Shown: in pieces, positions 31,784 to 39,512 of the stretch
Layout of the letters: each line of letters opens with the position of its first letter
How positions within the stretch are numbered: the stretch's first letter is position 1
Assembly: GCA_945898015.1 (NCBI GenBank)
Contig: CAMDGM010000027.1
Coordinates: 1 to 45,366 of the forward strand
Origin: PVC group bacterium
Lineage (GTDB): Bacteria; Verrucomicrobiota; Kiritimatiellia; CAIKKV01
Reading direction: 5' to 3'
Length of the DNA stretch: 45,366 nt
Made by a program: the position numbers and the translations under genes
Notes under the pieces: model-generated
What the model saw: only the letters and a program-made list of their open reading frames with translations
Database searches by the model: none
Told to the model about the DNA's origin: nothing

Positions 31784-32715
31784 GAGTGATCTTCATGGGG
31801 TCGCCGGACTGTGCCTGTCCCTCGCTTGACGCCTTGATGGCCATGCCGGGAACCCAGGTCGTGTCGGTGGTTACCCAACCGGACCGCCCCCAGGGGCGCG
31901 GGTTGCACCTGCAACCCTGCGCGGTCAAGGCGCATGCCCTGGAGCGGGGGCTGCCCGTTCTTTCCCCGCCTAACGTGAATCATCCGGAGGTGACTGCGGC
32001 GCTGGCCGCGTTGAGGCCGGAGGTGGTTGTGGTCGTGGCGTTCGGCCAGATCATGAAGCGGGCGGTTTTGGATCTGGCGCCATTCGGCTGCGTTAATGTG
32101 CATGCCTCGTTGCTTCCGAAGTACCGGGGGGCGGCTCCCGCCCCGTGGGCGATTGTGTCCGGTGAAACCGTGACGGGCGTGACCACAATGCGCATGAACG
32201 AGCGGTTGGACGCCGGCGAGATGCTGCTCAAGCGCGAGGTGGCGATCGCGCCCGATGATACGGGCGGGAACCTGCTGACGAAGCTGGGCTGCGCGGGCGC
32301 GGAGCTGCTTCCGCCGACGCTGGCCGGGTTGCGGGACGGGACACTTCGGGGCGAGGCGCAGGATGACCGGCTGGCAACCCTGGCGCCCAAGATGAGCAAG
32401 GCGCATGGCGTCATGGACTGGTCCCTGCCGGCCGCGGACCTTGAGCGCCGGGTGAGGGCGTTCAACCCGTGGCCCTGTTGCACCTGTGAAGCGCCGCGCG
32501 GGTCGGGTCAGCGGCTGCGGGTGTTGCGCGTTCGCGTGGAGGCGGGTGCGGGCGAGCCGGGGTCGGTGTTGACGCGGGATGGCGACGGGCTGCTGGTGGC
32601 TGCCGGCGGAGCGGCGTTGAGGTTGCTGGAGGTGCAGCCCGCGGGGCGGAAGGTCATGAGCGGATCGGATTATGCGCGCGGCTGTCATTTGATGCCGGGC
32701 GATTGGCTGGGCTGA
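31780..32715 (+). CDS. fmt: Methionyl-tRNA formyltransferase
   Basis: A 311-residue enzyme that formylates initiator Met-tRNA using 10-formyl-THF. The catalytic region NVHASLLPKYRGAAPAPWAI near residue 105 contains the key Asn and His, and NERLDAGEML near 144 the catalytic Asp. VIFMGSPDCACPSLDAL at the N-terminus is typical, and the C-terminal OB-like tRNA-binding domain begins near 205. Length is normal. The start overlaps the fumarase beta stop by 4 bases. No def gene is adjacent in this window. Confidence 0.96.
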   Translation: MRVIFMGSPDCACPSLDALMAMPGTQVVSVVTQPDRPQGRGLHLQPCAVKAHALERGLPVLSPPNVNHPEVTAALAALRPEVVVVVAFGQIMKRAVLDLAPFGCVNVHASLLPKYRGAAPAPWAIVSGETVTGVTTMRMNERLDAGEMLLKREVAIAPDDTGGNLLTKLGCAGAELLPPTLAGLRDGTLRGEAQDDRLATLAPKMSKAHGVMDWSLPAADLERRVRAFNPWPCCTCEAPRGSGQRLRVLRVRVEAGAGEPGSVLTRDGDGLLVAAGGAALRLLEVQPAGRKVMSGSDYARGCHLMPGDWLG

Positions 32716-32750
32716 GAGAGACGTCCGGATGGTAGAAGCGGGAGGCGATT

Positions 32751-33392
32751 ATGTCGGCGGTGAATGAATGGATCGTGAGGGACTATTTCGAGTTTCTCGG
32801 ATTCTTTGTCGTGCAACCCCGGAAATACCAGGTCCCCGGCCGCGCCAAGACCGCGGAGGAGGAGATCGACCTGATTGTGTGCAACCCCCGCGTGACCGAG
32901 CAACGCCTGCCGGATCACCTGATTTGGACGGGGCGGGATCTGGCCGGCGTGGGCCGGGCCGTGGTGGGTGTGCGAGGCTGGCACACGGAGCGATTTTCGG
33001 CCAACACCTTCGAGCAGGCGCCGGACATCCTGCGGTTTGCCGAGGCGGACGTCGTGCGCCTGGCGGAGAAGCGGTTTGGCACGGACCGCGTGGCCAAGAT
33101 CCTCTGCCTGCCGCAGTTGCCGGCCTCCCCGGAGTTGCGCGAGAAAGCACTGGTCCTGCTCAGGGAACGCGGGGTGGATGGCGTACTCCAGTTCCGCACG
33201 CTGCTGCAGGAATTGGTGGCGATGCTCGACGTGAACAAGAATTACGAGAAATCGGACGTGCTGCAGACGATCCGGATTTTGAAAGCCTATGGACTGCTGA
33301 CCCCCGAGAAGCAGTTGGATTTGTTTGAGCGGAAACGCCGTCCGACGCGGCGGAAAACAACAGCCGGCCCGGTTGAGCCGGTGGTTCAATAA
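32751..33392 (+). CDS. Conserved-looking protein of unknown function (213 aa)
   Basis: No family is recognised with confidence. The N-terminal half has a pattern seen in PD-(D/E)xK nuclease-like folds: a helix with [15 protein letters not shown], a Lys/Arg-rich loop, then [11 protein letters not shown] near residue 37, where Asp could be a metal ligand and the preceding Glu part of the site. A downstream candidate for the second acidic/Lys strand is not clear. The C-terminal half is helical ([32 protein letters not shown]), with a basic tail. GGGAGG lies about 10 bases before ATG 32751. It lies between fmt and tpx, on the same strand. Confidence 0.75.
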   Translation: MSAVNEWIVRDYFEFLGFFVVQPRKYQVPGRAKTAEEEIDLIVCNPRVTEQRLPDHLIWTGRDLAGVGRAVVGVRGWHTERFSANTFEQAPDILRFAEADVVRLAEKRFGTDRVAKILCLPQLPASPELREKALVLLRERGVDGVLQFRTLLQELVAMLDVNKNYEKSDVLQTIRILKAYGLLTPEKQLDLFERKRRPTRRKTTAGPVEPVVQ

Positions 33393-33406
33393 AAGGAGAA
33401 CAGGAT

Positions 33407-33910
33407 ATGGCCAAGGTAACGTTCAAGGGTGGTTCGGTTGAGACCGTGGGCAATCTCCCGGTGGCGGGGGCCAAGGCTCCCGATTTCGTGCTGACGACGG
33501 CGGGGCTTGAGGAGGTGGGCTTGAAGGCCTATGCGGGCAAGCGCAAGATCCTGAATATCGTCCCGAGCCTGGACACCGGCGTGTGCGCCCTCTCGGCCCG
33601 CACGTTTAATTCGGAGGTGGCGGGGATGAAGGACGTCGTGCTGCTCACCATTTCGGCCGACCTGCCTTTCGCCTCCAAGCGGTTCTGCGACTCCGAAAAA
33701 CTGGCGAACGTGGTCACGCTCTCCACGTTCCGGTCCCCGGCCTTCGGCAAGGCCTATGGCGTGCAGATCGCGGCAGGGCCCCTGGCGGGACTGATGACCC
33801 GGGCCGTGGTGGTGCTGGATGCGCAGGACAAGGTGATTCACGCCGAACTGGTTCCGGAGATCACCCAGGAGCCGAATTACGCGGCGGCGTTGAAGGTGTT
33901 GAAGGCGTAA
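33407..33910 (+). CDS. tpx: Thiol peroxidase (atypical 2-Cys peroxiredoxin)
   Basis: A 167-residue Tpx that reduces lipid and other hydroperoxides using thioredoxin. The peroxidatic Cys sits in [15 protein letters not shown] near residue 60, and the resolving Cys in [13 protein letters not shown] near residue 94, at the family's usual spacing. The N-terminal [23 protein letters not shown] is diagnostic. AAGGAGAACAGG precedes ATG 33407. It converges on the toroid gene with 8 bases between stops. Confidence 0.95.
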   Translation: MAKVTFKGGSVETVGNLPVAGAKAPDFVLTTAGLEEVGLKAYAGKRKILNIVPSLDTGVCALSARTFNSEVAGMKDVVLLTISADLPFASKRFCDSEKLANVVTLSTFRSPAFGKAYGVQIAAGPLAGLMTRAVVVLDAQDKVIHAELVPEITQEPNYAAALKVLKA

Positions 33911-33918
33911 GGCCCTGT

Positions 33919-35109
33919 TTATTTCGCGGCTTGCAGGCCCAGAATGACGTAGCTGGTCACGAGCACGGGATCGGATTCCTGCCAGCGGCCGGCATTGTTG
34001 ATCCAGAACCCCTGGCCTTTGGCGGGGGCGGCTTGCTGGAGCGAGCAGAGTTTGCCGGTTAAAGCCGGGCGCCAGGCAAGGGGTTTGTCCTTGCCGGGCA
34101 CCGGCACGTCACTTCGTCCGCTGCTGGCGAGCGCTTTGGCCAGGATGCTGTAGAAATAATACTGGCCTTCGGCGCCCATGCCCGGATTCTCCTCCAGAGT
34201 CCAGTGGCGGCTGGCCCAGTCCAGCGCTGACTTCACGCGGACATCGCTCCGGTCCATGTTCGCGTAGATCATGCTCAGGACGCCGGCATAGGTCATGGTG
34301 CCGTAGGAACGGAACACGACGACGCCCTGGGCATTGGTCTGGACGCCGGCCTTGCTTTCGTTCGGGCGATAGCTGAATCCGCCTTGGTCCGAGGGGCCGG
34401 AGGTTTCGGAGTTCTGGCAGCGGGCGAGGTATTTCTGAACGGCGTCCCAGTTCAGGTCGGCCTTGGAGGTGTTGGCGGGCCGGAGATCCTCGAGCTTTTC
34501 CGTCAGGCGCATGGCTTCCACGGTCCAGACGGTGTTGTTGAGGTCGGAATAGGGGCGTTCGCTCTTCGCGTCATAGCCCATGCCGCCGCTGTTGATGTCA
34601 TCGCCCAGGTACTGGGCGGCCGCGAGAAAGCGGCGGGCCTTGAGCAGCACGGGGGTCAAGGCGGGATCGTTCAGGGTGCCCAGCGCGGACAGGCAGATGG
34701 CGGTGTTGTAGTTGCTCAGTCCGCCGCCGCGGCCGGGCAGGTTGCGATAGAAGCCGCCATCATCCTGCGAGCAGGTGAGGAGGAAGTCTACCGCTTTCTT
34801 GATGATGGCCTCGCGGCCGGGGAAATCGCTTTGCGCGAAGCACCAGAGGGGGAGCGCCGTGAGGGCGGGGTAGCGGTTGTCCGACCACGAGCCGTCGGGT
34901 TTTTGCTGGGCCTTGAGCCATTCGAGCCCGCGTTGAAGGGCTTCCGGCCCGGTGGCGGGCGGGGGTTGCGGGGTGGCGGGCGGCGCCACGACGGGTGCGG
35001 GCGGCAGCGTGGCCGGAGCGTTGGTTGCGGCCGGGGCTAGGCGGGGAAATGCGAAAGAGGCGGCGAGCAGGAGGGCGGCGGCGGTCGGGAAGCGGGAGGA
35101 CGGGTTCAT
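33919..35109 (-). CDS. Secreted squalene-cyclase/prenyltransferase-like repeat protein
   Basis: A 396-residue protein with a signal peptide (AALLLAASFAFPRLAPAA) and a Pro/Ala-rich linker to about residue 55. The remainder consists of alpha/alpha-toroid repeats with QW-like motifs: QQKPDGSW near 69, SQDDGGF near 113, a long run through SGGMGYDAKSERPYSD near 180, QGGFSYRPNES near 242, and later helices. The fold resembles squalene/hopene cyclases and protein prenyltransferases, but the catalytic DxDD motif of hopene cyclases is absent, so binding or structural use is more likely than cyclisation. It is divergent from an ECF sigma gene whose anti-sigma partner carries the same type of domain, suggesting a shared ligand or system. 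Confidence 0.85.
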   Translation of the reverse strand: MNPSSRFPTAAALLLAASFAFPRLAPAATNAPATLPPAPVVAPPATPQPPPATGPEALQRGLEWLKAQQKPDGSWSDNRYPALTALPLWCFAQSDFPGREAIIKKAVDFLLTCSQDDGGFYRNLPGRGGGLSNYNTAICLSALGTLNDPALTPVLLKARRFLAAAQYLGDDINSGGMGYDAKSERPYSDLNNTVWTVEAMRLTEKLEDLRPANTSKADLNWDAVQKYLARCQNSETSGPSDQGGFSYRPNESKAGVQTNAQGVVVFRSYGTMTYAGVLSMIYANMDRSDVRVKSALDWASRHWTLEENPGMGAEGQYYFYSILAKALASSGRSDVPVPGKDKPLAWRPALTGKLCSLQQAAPAKGQGFWINNAGRWQESDPVLVTSYVILGLQAAK

Positions 35110-35141
35110 CGGCAGGCCTTTCGTTCGTGTGTGAAGTAGAC

Positions 35142-35170
35142 TTGATATAGGAAGCGAAGGGGAATGTCAA
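35142..35170 (-). promoter_or_regulatory. Predicted promoter of the secreted toroid gene
   Basis: Read on the minus strand, TTGACA (complement of 35165-35170) is followed after 17 bases by TATCAA (complement of 35142-35147); TATATC at a 15-base spacing overlaps it. The gene start is 32 bases downstream. The perfect -35 suggests housekeeping sigma control. Confidence 0.5.
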
Positions 35171-35200
35171 AAGGTTCAATGGCGCTGCCCCCTTTTCTTG

Positions 35201-35229
35201 TTGCATTCTCCGCGGGCTCTCCGGATTAT
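35201..35229 (+). promoter_or_regulatory. Predicted promoter of the ECF sigma gene, leaderless
   Basis: TTGCAT (35201-35206) and GATTAT (35224-35229) are 17 bases apart. Transcription would begin near 35236-35238, at the sigma start codon, and no Shine-Dalgarno sequence is present. An ECF-type autoregulatory promoter was looked for but not identified. Confidence 0.45.
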
Positions 35230-35237
35230 GGCACGCC

Positions 35238-35795
35238 ATGGAACCGGATCCGGACAACACACCCCTTGATGATGCGGCGCTCATGTCCGCGTCCCGCGGG
35301 GGGGATATGCAGGCCTTTTCGGACCTGGTGCGCAAGCATCAGCGCGGGTTGGTGAACTTTTTCATGCGGATGGGCGCTTCTTCCCATGCCGAGGATCTGG
35401 CGCAGGAGACGTTTATCCGGCTCTTCAAGTACCGCGACCGGTATACGCCTTCCGCCAAATTCACGACCTTTCTCTATACCCTGGCGCGGCATGCCTGGTT
35501 CGATACGCTCCGGAAATGGCAGCGCCGGGACAAGGGACTGGCGCTGTTGCAGGCGGATGCCGCCATCCGGGATGAGGAGCGGCAGGGCCCGAAGGAGGGG
35601 CGCGCCGAGGCGGTTCGGGCCGCCGTGGAACGGCTGCCCGACAAGCTGCGACTGGTCGTGGTGCTGGGCGTTTACGAGGGGCTCGATTACGAGACGATCA
35701 GCCGGATTGCGGGAATTCCCGTGGGCACGGTGAAGTCCCGCATGTTCGTGGCTACGCAGCGGTTGAAGGACGAGTTGAAGGGGAATGGCGGTTAG
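35238..35795 (+). CDS. RNA polymerase ECF sigma factor
   Basis: A 185-residue sigma-70-family factor with only regions 2 and 4. Region 2 (about residues 15-90) includes FSDLVRKHQRGLVNFFMRM, AEDLAQETFIRLFKY and FTTFLYTLARHAWFDTLRKW. Region 4 (about 118-180) has LPDKLRLVVVLGVYEGLDYETISRIAG and the helix-turn-helix end IPVGTVKSRMFVATQRLKDEL. It should direct transcription when released by its anti-sigma factor, encoded 8 bases downstream. No signal peptide; cytosolic. ATG 35238 lacks a ribosome binding site, consistent with a leaderless transcript. Confidence 0.93.
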   Translation: MEPDPDNTPLDDAALMSASRGGDMQAFSDLVRKHQRGLVNFFMRMGASSHAEDLAQETFIRLFKYRDRYTPSAKFTTFLYTLARHAWFDTLRKWQRRDKGLALLQADAAIRDEERQGPKEGRAEAVRAAVERLPDKLRLVVVLGVYEGLDYETISRIAGIPVGTVKSRMFVATQRLKDELKGNGG

Positions 35796-35802
35796 GTTGA
35801 CT

Positions 35803-37056
35803 ATGAACATGAATCTTTTCAAGCGGGAGAGGACGGGTTGTCCCCGTCAATCGGATGCGGTGGCTCATGCCCAGGGGCAGTTGTCGCCGGCGGAAGCGAT
35901 GGCTTTTGAACGGCATGCGGCAGCATGTCCGGTTTGTCGCGAGGAGGAGCGGACGACGGGTTTGTTGCTGGGGCGGCTGAAAGCGTGGCCGGACCGGGAG
36001 CCGGTCCGTGATCTGGTCGGGTCGGTGATGGAGACGTTGCGGGCCTCGGACATGACCGTGAAACGGACCTGGTGGCGCGAGGTTTGCGCGGCGGCCGCCC
36101 TGTTGGCTCTGGTTGCCGGGTATGGGGCATGGGGTCGCGTGGATCCGCGCCGGGCGGCTATTACTCAGGCTTCGCAATGGCTGGTGACCGCGCAGCGGGC
36201 GGATGGGGGTTGGGCGGCTGCGGGGAAATCGAATGAACCGTATGAGCCGGCCCTCACGGGCCTTGGTCTGTTGGCCGGGCTGGATTTGCCGAAAGGGGCG
36301 GCGGTTGCCCAAGCTTGCGAGAAGGCGGCGGGTTCACTGGTTCGCAATCAGAACGAAGACGGGCGGTTCGGCTCAGCCTTTTCAGGCATGCCGTATAATC
36401 AGGGGATTGCGACGTTGGCGCTGTTGAGGTGGAGCGTCGTTCATCCGGGTGAGCCGTGGCGTGCCGCTGCGGAGCGGGCGGTGCGTCACATCGTGAAAAG
36501 CCAGGGAGGCTCTGGTGGCTGGGGTTATGCGGAGGGGGATCCGGCGCCTAACGTGTCGATCACGATCTGGCAACTGCAGGCGTTGCAGAAGGCGGCGGAG
36601 CTGGGATTGGCCGAGGCGGCGCCAGCCCTGGGCCGCGGCCTGCGTTGGCTGCGGACCAACCGGAACGGGGAAGGGCGGTATGGGTATCGGCGGCCCGACG
36701 ATTATCCGGCCGGCCCGGGCGCCTTGACGGCCATGAGCGTGTTTTGCGAGCTGGCCTGCGATGGCCAGGCCGTTCGGCGGCCAGACATGGTTCAAAGTGT
36801 GCGCGAGGTGCTGCGTGAAGCGGCTTCCGGGAACAGCGCCCACAGTTCGTATGCGGCTTTTTTCATTACCCGGGTCTTGCAGCAGGCTGGCGGGGAGCGG
36901 ACCGAGGCCCTTCTTGGCCAGGTGCAGCAGACGCTGCTGACCCGGCAGGTTCGGGCCGGCTCCGATCGGGGCAGCTGGGATCTGCGGGATACCTATTCCG
37001 AGGTCGGCGGAAAAGTTTATACCACCACCATGGCGGTCCTTGCGCTTAAAGATTGA
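35803..37056 (+). CDS. Membrane anti-sigma factor with periplasmic squalene-cyclase-like toroid
   Basis: A 417-residue protein with three parts. Residues 1-85 form a cytosolic zinc-finger anti-sigma domain: an upstream His in AVAHAQGQLS and HAAACPVC near residue 47 make the H-x3-C-x2-C zinc motif. A transmembrane helix (AAAALLALVAGYGAWG) spans about residues 90-108. The rest, about 300 residues, is an extracytoplasmic alpha/alpha-toroid with QW-like repeats: QRADGGW, QNEDGRFG, SQGGSGGWGY and NRNGEGRYGY. This places a terpene-cyclase-like fold in the sensing position of an anti-sigma factor. ATG 35803 (AGG 6 bases upstream) is preferred over ATG 35785, where the AAGGGG is only 1 base away. Its promoter is shared with the sigma gene. 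Confidence 0.88.
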   Translation: MNMNLFKRERTGCPRQSDAVAHAQGQLSPAEAMAFERHAAACPVCREEERTTGLLLGRLKAWPDREPVRDLVGSVMETLRASDMTVKRTWWREVCAAAALLALVAGYGAWGRVDPRRAAITQASQWLVTAQRADGGWAAAGKSNEPYEPALTGLGLLAGLDLPKGAAVAQACEKAAGSLVRNQNEDGRFGSAFSGMPYNQGIATLALLRWSVVHPGEPWRAAAERAVRHIVKSQGGSGGWGYAEGDPAPNVSITIWQLQALQKAAELGLAEAAPALGRGLRWLRTNRNGEGRYGYRRPDDYPAGPGALTAMSVFCELACDGQAVRRPDMVQSVREVLREAASGNSAHSSYAAFFITRVLQQAGGERTEALLGQVQQTLLTRQVRAGSDRGSWDLRDTYSEVGGKVYTTTMAVLALKD

Positions 37057-37080
37057 TTTTTCATAAAAACATATAATCTC

Positions 37081-37109
37081 TTGACCGCATTAGGATGATG
37101 ATAGATAAT
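37081..37109 (+). promoter_or_regulatory. Strong promoter of the beta-helix protein gene
   Basis: TTGACC (37081-37086) and GATAAT (37104-37109) are exactly 17 bases apart in an AT-rich intergenic stretch (37057-37206) that stands out from the GC-rich surroundings. The start would lie near 37116, leaving a leader of about 90 bases with a good GGGAGG site at 37195-37200. Confidence 0.68.
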
Positions 37110-37206
37110 ACAAATATCGATTTGTTACTACTTAAGTATTGCCTTTATTTTGGCTTAAAGTGTTGCTCGGGTTATTTGTTTTAGGGTCGTGTCCGGGAGG
37201 TTTATC

Positions 37207-39438
37207 ATGAGTCGTTTCCTGATTCTTGTATTTCTTGTTCCCGCTCTTTCGGCCACGGCGGCCACCCGATATGTCAATATCCATTCGGCTACGCCCCAAC
37301 CGCCTTACATCACGAAGGACACCGCCGCCCGCTATATCGCGCGAGCCGTCGCCGCCTCCTCGGATGGTGACACGATTCTCGTCTCCACGGGGACCTACAC
37401 CCTGGCCGCCCAGGTTGCCCTTAACAAGAGCGTCCTTCTTCGGGGCGTGGGGCGGCGGGAGGATACCGTGGTGGATGGCGCCGGGAAAACCCGTTGCTTC
37501 CTGCTCGATAATGCCGGTGCGCGACTTGAGGGGTTCACGATCACCCGCGGCCGGGCCAGCGATGGTGCCGGCGTCTTTAACAAGGGCGGAACCGTCATGA
37601 ACTGTGTGATTGTCAGCAATAATGCCGTGGGGCTCCGGGCAAATGGCGGGGGTATCTATTCCGAGTCGGGCCTGATCAAGGACTGCTATATCCTGTACAA
37701 CACCGCGGTCTCCACCAATCCCATTGGTTCCGACCGCTTTGCCATTGGCGCTGGCCTCTATGGCGAGAATGTCACCGTGGAGGATTCCTGGATTGCCTTC
37801 AATTCGGGTACTGGCAATTACGTTAATGGCGGCGGCGCCTTTCTCAATGGCGGCGGCATGACCTATTGCTCGATCATGAACAACACCGCCACCGCGCTTT
37901 TGTATGCCCAAGGCGGGGGCGTGAACGCCACCATGGGCACAGTTCTGGAACGGTGCTGGATTTCCGGAAATGTCGCGGATGCCAACGAGGTTTATGCGTA
38001 TTCCACGGCTTCCGCGGATGGCGGCGGGCTCTATATCGGCAATGGCACGGAGGCGCGAAACTGCCTGATTGTCGAAAACAAGGCCCAATCCGCCTGGGGC
38101 TTCCCGTCGGGCGGCGGCGTCTGGATTTCGGGGTCCACCCTGTTTCATTGCACCATTTCGGGCAACCAGTCGGTCGGCAGCCACAACCCCTCCACGGGCG
38201 GCGGCGTCACCTGGGGTTACAGCTGCGTCTGCCAGGGCACGATTATCTGGGCCAATACCGCCGGGAGCGGCAACCACCACTATGTTTCAACCAGTGACGA
38301 AGTGGACTTCTCCTATACCTGCACCGACTTCCTCCCGCCCGGAACCGGCAACCAGAATGGGGATCCGCATCTGTTCAATCCGGCTTTTTCAAACTACCGC
38401 CTGCGTCTGGATTCTCCCTGTCTCGACGCGGCCAAGCCGGCCACCCCCTATACGGTTGACCTCGACGGATATCGCCGCCCCCTGGATGGCGACACCAATG
38501 GCACGGCCATTGCGGATATTGGCTGTTACGAGTTCGGCGATATTGTCGGTCTGCCTGTCTGCGATTTTGACGGCGACGGCCGCACCGATCCTGCGGTCAT
38601 GCGGGCGGTCAATGGTCGGATCCGCCTCTTCTATTCTGGAAATTTGCGGATCGGAAATTTCACGGTTGGCGCCGCCTCCTGGCTTCCCGCACCTGCGGAT
38701 TACGACGGCGATGGACGGACCGATCCAGCCTGGTTCGATCCCGCCACCCGGCAGTGGCACATTTACGAGAGCGGGAACGCCGGTGTCGAACGGACTCCCC
38801 TGCCCAGGTTCGGCGCGGCGGCCGACCTGCCCATGCCCGCGGATTTCGATGGCGACGGCAAGGCCGATCTTGTGGTTCGTCAGGCCGTGGATGGAAAGCT
38901 CCGCGGGCGTCACTCTTCCGATGCCACCGCGTGGACCTCCGCCGCCGGCAATACGGCCTGGATCGCGATTCCGGCGGATTATGACGGGGATGGGAAAGCC
39001 GATCCCGCCTGGTATCTGCCCAGTGTGCCCGCCAAGTGGCGGATCTTCGAAAGCAGTCACACGAATGCCTTGCGCGTCCCGCTTCCCACGGCGCCCGGCG
39101 GACTGAATGACCGGCCGATCGCGGGGGATTTCGATGGCGATGGAAAAACCGACCTGGCGGTTTTTTTGACGGGAACTGGAAAGTTCCGGGTCAAGGAATC
39201 GGGCACGGGCCGGGTCTGGACGTCGGTGGCCGGCAACCCGGCCTGGAAACCGGCGCCCGGCGATTACAATGGCGATGGATTGGCCGACTGCGGCTGGTTT
39301 AATCCCGCCACAGGCCGGTTTATTGTCCTTTTCAGCGATACCAACAATTCCGACAATACGCTCGACAGCTTGAAAACGCTTCCGGCCTTGGGTGCGGCGG
39401 CGGGTGATCGGCCGGTCGCTTATCAACCCGGGAAATGA
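37207..39438 (+). CDS. Secreted beta-helix protein with FG-GAP-type DxDGDG repeats
   Basis: A 743-residue exported protein. The signal peptide is FLILVFLVPALSATAA (residues 4-19). Residues 40-410 form a right-handed parallel beta-helix of the pectin-lyase-like type, with stacked NGGG, NNTA and GGGLYIGNGT turns. Residues 440-740 hold about six Ca-binding FG-GAP/VCBS units with DFDGDGRTDP, DYDGDGRTDP, DFDGDGKADL, DYDGDGKADP, DFDGDGKTDL and DYNGDGLAD, a layout typical of integrin-like propellers. It may bind or cut an extracellular polysaccharide; no catalytic residues can be assigned. ATG 37207 has GGGAGG 6 bases upstream. Its own strong promoter indicates separate control from the anti-sigma gene. 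Confidence 0.88.
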   Translation: MSRFLILVFLVPALSATAATRYVNIHSATPQPPYITKDTAARYIARAVAASSDGDTILVSTGTYTLAAQVALNKSVLLRGVGRREDTVVDGAGKTRCFLLDNAGARLEGFTITRGRASDGAGVFNKGGTVMNCVIVSNNAVGLRANGGGIYSESGLIKDCYILYNTAVSTNPIGSDRFAIGAGLYGENVTVEDSWIAFNSGTGNYVNGGGAFLNGGGMTYCSIMNNTATALLYAQGGGVNATMGTVLERCWISGNVADANEVYAYSTASADGGGLYIGNGTEARNCLIVENKAQSAWGFPSGGGVWISGSTLFHCTISGNQSVGSHNPSTGGGVTWGYSCVCQGTIIWANTAGSGNHHYVSTSDEVDFSYTCTDFLPPGTGNQNGDPHLFNPAFSNYRLRLDSPCLDAAKPATPYTVDLDGYRRPLDGDTNGTAIADIGCYEFGDIVGLPVCDFDGDGRTDPAVMRAVNGRIRLFYSGNLRIGNFTVGAASWLPAPADYDGDGRTDPAWFDPATRQWHIYESGNAGVERTPLPRFGAAADLPMPADFDGDGKADLVVRQAVDGKLRGRHSSDATAWTSAAGNTAWIAIPADYDGDGKADPAWYLPSVPAKWRIFESSHTNALRVPLPTAPGGLNDRPIAGDFDGDGKTDLAVFLTGTGKFRVKESGTGRVWTSVAGNPAWKPAPGDYNGDGLADCGWFNPATGRFIVLFSDTNNSDNTLDSLKTLPALGAAAGDRPVAYQPGK

Positions 39439-39512
39439 GATTTTATAAGCGGCGCCTGTTGCCGCCGGATGATCCTTGTAACGAGTGAATAACAAGACGA
39501 AAGGGGGAAATA

